59,896 nt of DNA from positions 1-59,896 of the forward strand of contig NZ_UGNX01000002.1 of assembly GCF_900452415.1 (NCBI RefSeq), read 5' to 3'. A model generated the notes under the pieces. That model had not been told where the DNA came from and did not search any database. It was given only the letters and a program-made list of their open reading frames with translations. The stretch is from Legionella cincinnatiensis. GTDB lineage: Bacteria; Pseudomonadota; Gammaproteobacteria; Legionellales; Legionellaceae. Made by a program: the position numbers and the translations under genes. Positions 59,130 through 59,896 of the stretch are shown in pieces; the stretch's first letter is position 1; every line of letters starts with the position of its first letter.

Positions 59130-59856
59130 CTCAATTTATGATAAAGCTAAAAAAACCATTCTTCTTATCAGTTGTTTGTGCTCAGGAATTGTTGGTGCAA
59201 GCACAGCTCCTTCGGTCATCGCTTTTGAAGAAGGAGAGCAGTTTAATCTGACCTTATCGAGTATTAACTTTAATCGTGTGTTTGTTGAAGGGGAATCGAT
59301 CACTAAATTAAGTTACCCAGAGCATGCTATTACAGTAGATAAAAGTGAGATGGATAACCCTGAAAGCACCGATTTTTCGGTGTATATAAAGCCCAATTTT
59401 CAAGTTCCCATTACCCTGTTCCTAACTACAGATAAAGGACATCACGTATCACTTACCCTGACACCTGATGAATCGGTTGGAAAAACCTTAAGGCTTGTGC
59501 CGCGCGCTCAAACAAAATTGAAATTTGTGAAACTGGATACCCCTGATGCCAGTGAAGTAGATGAGGCAATGGCTGCCATGAAAGCAGGGGAGACTCCCAA
59601 AGAATTTAATGAAAAACGGGTTGTTCCACGAACTTTTTACATTAAAAAAAACATAAAGGTAACCCTTGAAAAGCAATATCAGGGTAAGCGTTTCTCAGGC
59701 TTTATCTATCGGTTAGAAAATACATCAAATCATGAACTAGCGCTTACAACAGCCTTATTTGCCCATAAGGACGCAGAATCCCTGTCATTAAGTGAAGAGG
59801 AACTTCCTCCCAAAAAAATCGCTTATTTATACGGGTTATACAGCAATCAGGGATAA
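59122..59856 (+). CDS. traK: TraK, outer-membrane core secretin-like protein (VirB9-like)
   Basis: The 244-residue protein has a signal peptide (cut near GAS-TAPS) and a beta-rich mature domain (FNRVFVEGESITKLSYPEHA; FSVYIKPNFQVPITLFLTTD) with the C-terminal region found in TraK/VirB9. TraK forms the outer-membrane core complex with TraB and TraV. ATG at 59122 has AGGAG upstream. Only 40 bases remain to the window end, which hold the traB ribosome binding site, so traK and traB (base 1) are adjacent on the circle. Confidence 0.9.
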   Translation: MTNSIYDKAKKTILLISCLCSGIVGASTAPSVIAFEEGEQFNLTLSSINFNRVFVEGESITKLSYPEHAITVDKSEMDNPESTDFSVYIKPNFQVPITLFLTTDKGHHVSLTLTPDESVGKTLRLVPRAQTKLKFVKLDTPDASEVDEAMAAMKAGETPKEFNEKRVVPRTFYIKKNIKVTLEKQYQGKRFSGFIYRLENTSNHELALTTALFAHKDAESLSLSEEELPPKKIAYLYGLYSNQG

Positions 59857-59896
59857 ATCAGACGCTGCTTAAAAAGAGTTGGAAGGAGAGTAGGTA

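Noticed and set aside
1..59896. CRISPR arrays, tRNA and rRNA genes, antibiotic-resistance genes
   Set aside because: None seen on either strand: no regularly spaced repeats with spacers, no tRNA-like cloverleaf recognised, and no recognisable resistance enzyme.

Overview
The window looks like one complete circular conjugative plasmid of about 59.9 kb, cut open exactly at the start codon of traB. The last gene (traK) and the first gene (traB) are neighbours in F-type transfer operons, and the final bases (GGAAGGAGAGTAGGTA) are a ribosome binding site that fits the ATG at position 1. The low G+C content, the style of the F-type transfer genes and the many lineage-specific hypotheticals suggest a Legionella or close Legionellales host. 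That host assignment is inference; no chromosomal or rRNA marker is present.

Layout. (1) 57.5-59.9 kb joined to 1-22.6 kb is a nearly collinear F-type type IV secretion and transfer block: traA-L-E-K-B-V-C-trbI-W-U-trbC-N-F-trbB-H-G, a membrane gene in the traS position, traD, and a 1945-residue traI carrying an extra C-terminal Toprim/primase-like region. (2) 23.1-24.0 kb holds a TraM-like gene and a probable oriT with an F-like hairpin plus nic motif. (3) 24-29.6 kb is the inferred leading region. It has minus-strand anti-restriction and companion genes (ArdB/KlcA, DUF932, two paralogous small proteins) behind three near-identical promoter/operator modules, then a divergent pair of unknown genes and a MazG-like hydrolase. 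(4) 29.9-33.7 kb carries small unknown genes, a ParDE toxin-antitoxin pair and a decayed Rpn nuclease gene. (5) 33.98-40.70 kb is a Tn3-family transposon with 39-bp inverted repeats carrying a P1B metal ATPase, a DUF302 protein, a resolvase, a res site and a transposase. It lies between two unrelated broken genes (ABC-F ATPase; tyrosine recombinase). (6) 41.3-47.8 kb is the replication and maintenance module: a DUF4062/ATPase protein, an orphan ParB, iterons, parA, parB, a duplicated 18-bp palindrome, a Rep_3 initiator and two more iterons in inverted orientation. (7) 47.8-57.2 kb is cargo: a LOG-type phosphoribohydrolase, a POT-like transporter, two DNA-binding proteins, and a compact operon of an unknown 420-residue protein, an ATP-grasp ligase, a ThiS-like sulfur carrier, an E1-rhodanese activating enzyme, YcaO and TfuA.

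The operon at 51.2-57.2 kb is the most novel part. The carrier, E1-rhodanese, TfuA and YcaO form a self-contained sulfur relay for backbone thioamidation (or azoline-like chemistry), combined with an ATP-grasp ligase and an unrecognised protein, and with no clear precursor peptide nearby. The second notable system is the leading region: three copies of one promoter module drive anti-restriction cassettes oriented towards oriT, the orientation in which the incoming transferred strand would serve as template.

Protein functions are from reading motifs and family resemblance by eye; no database search was run.
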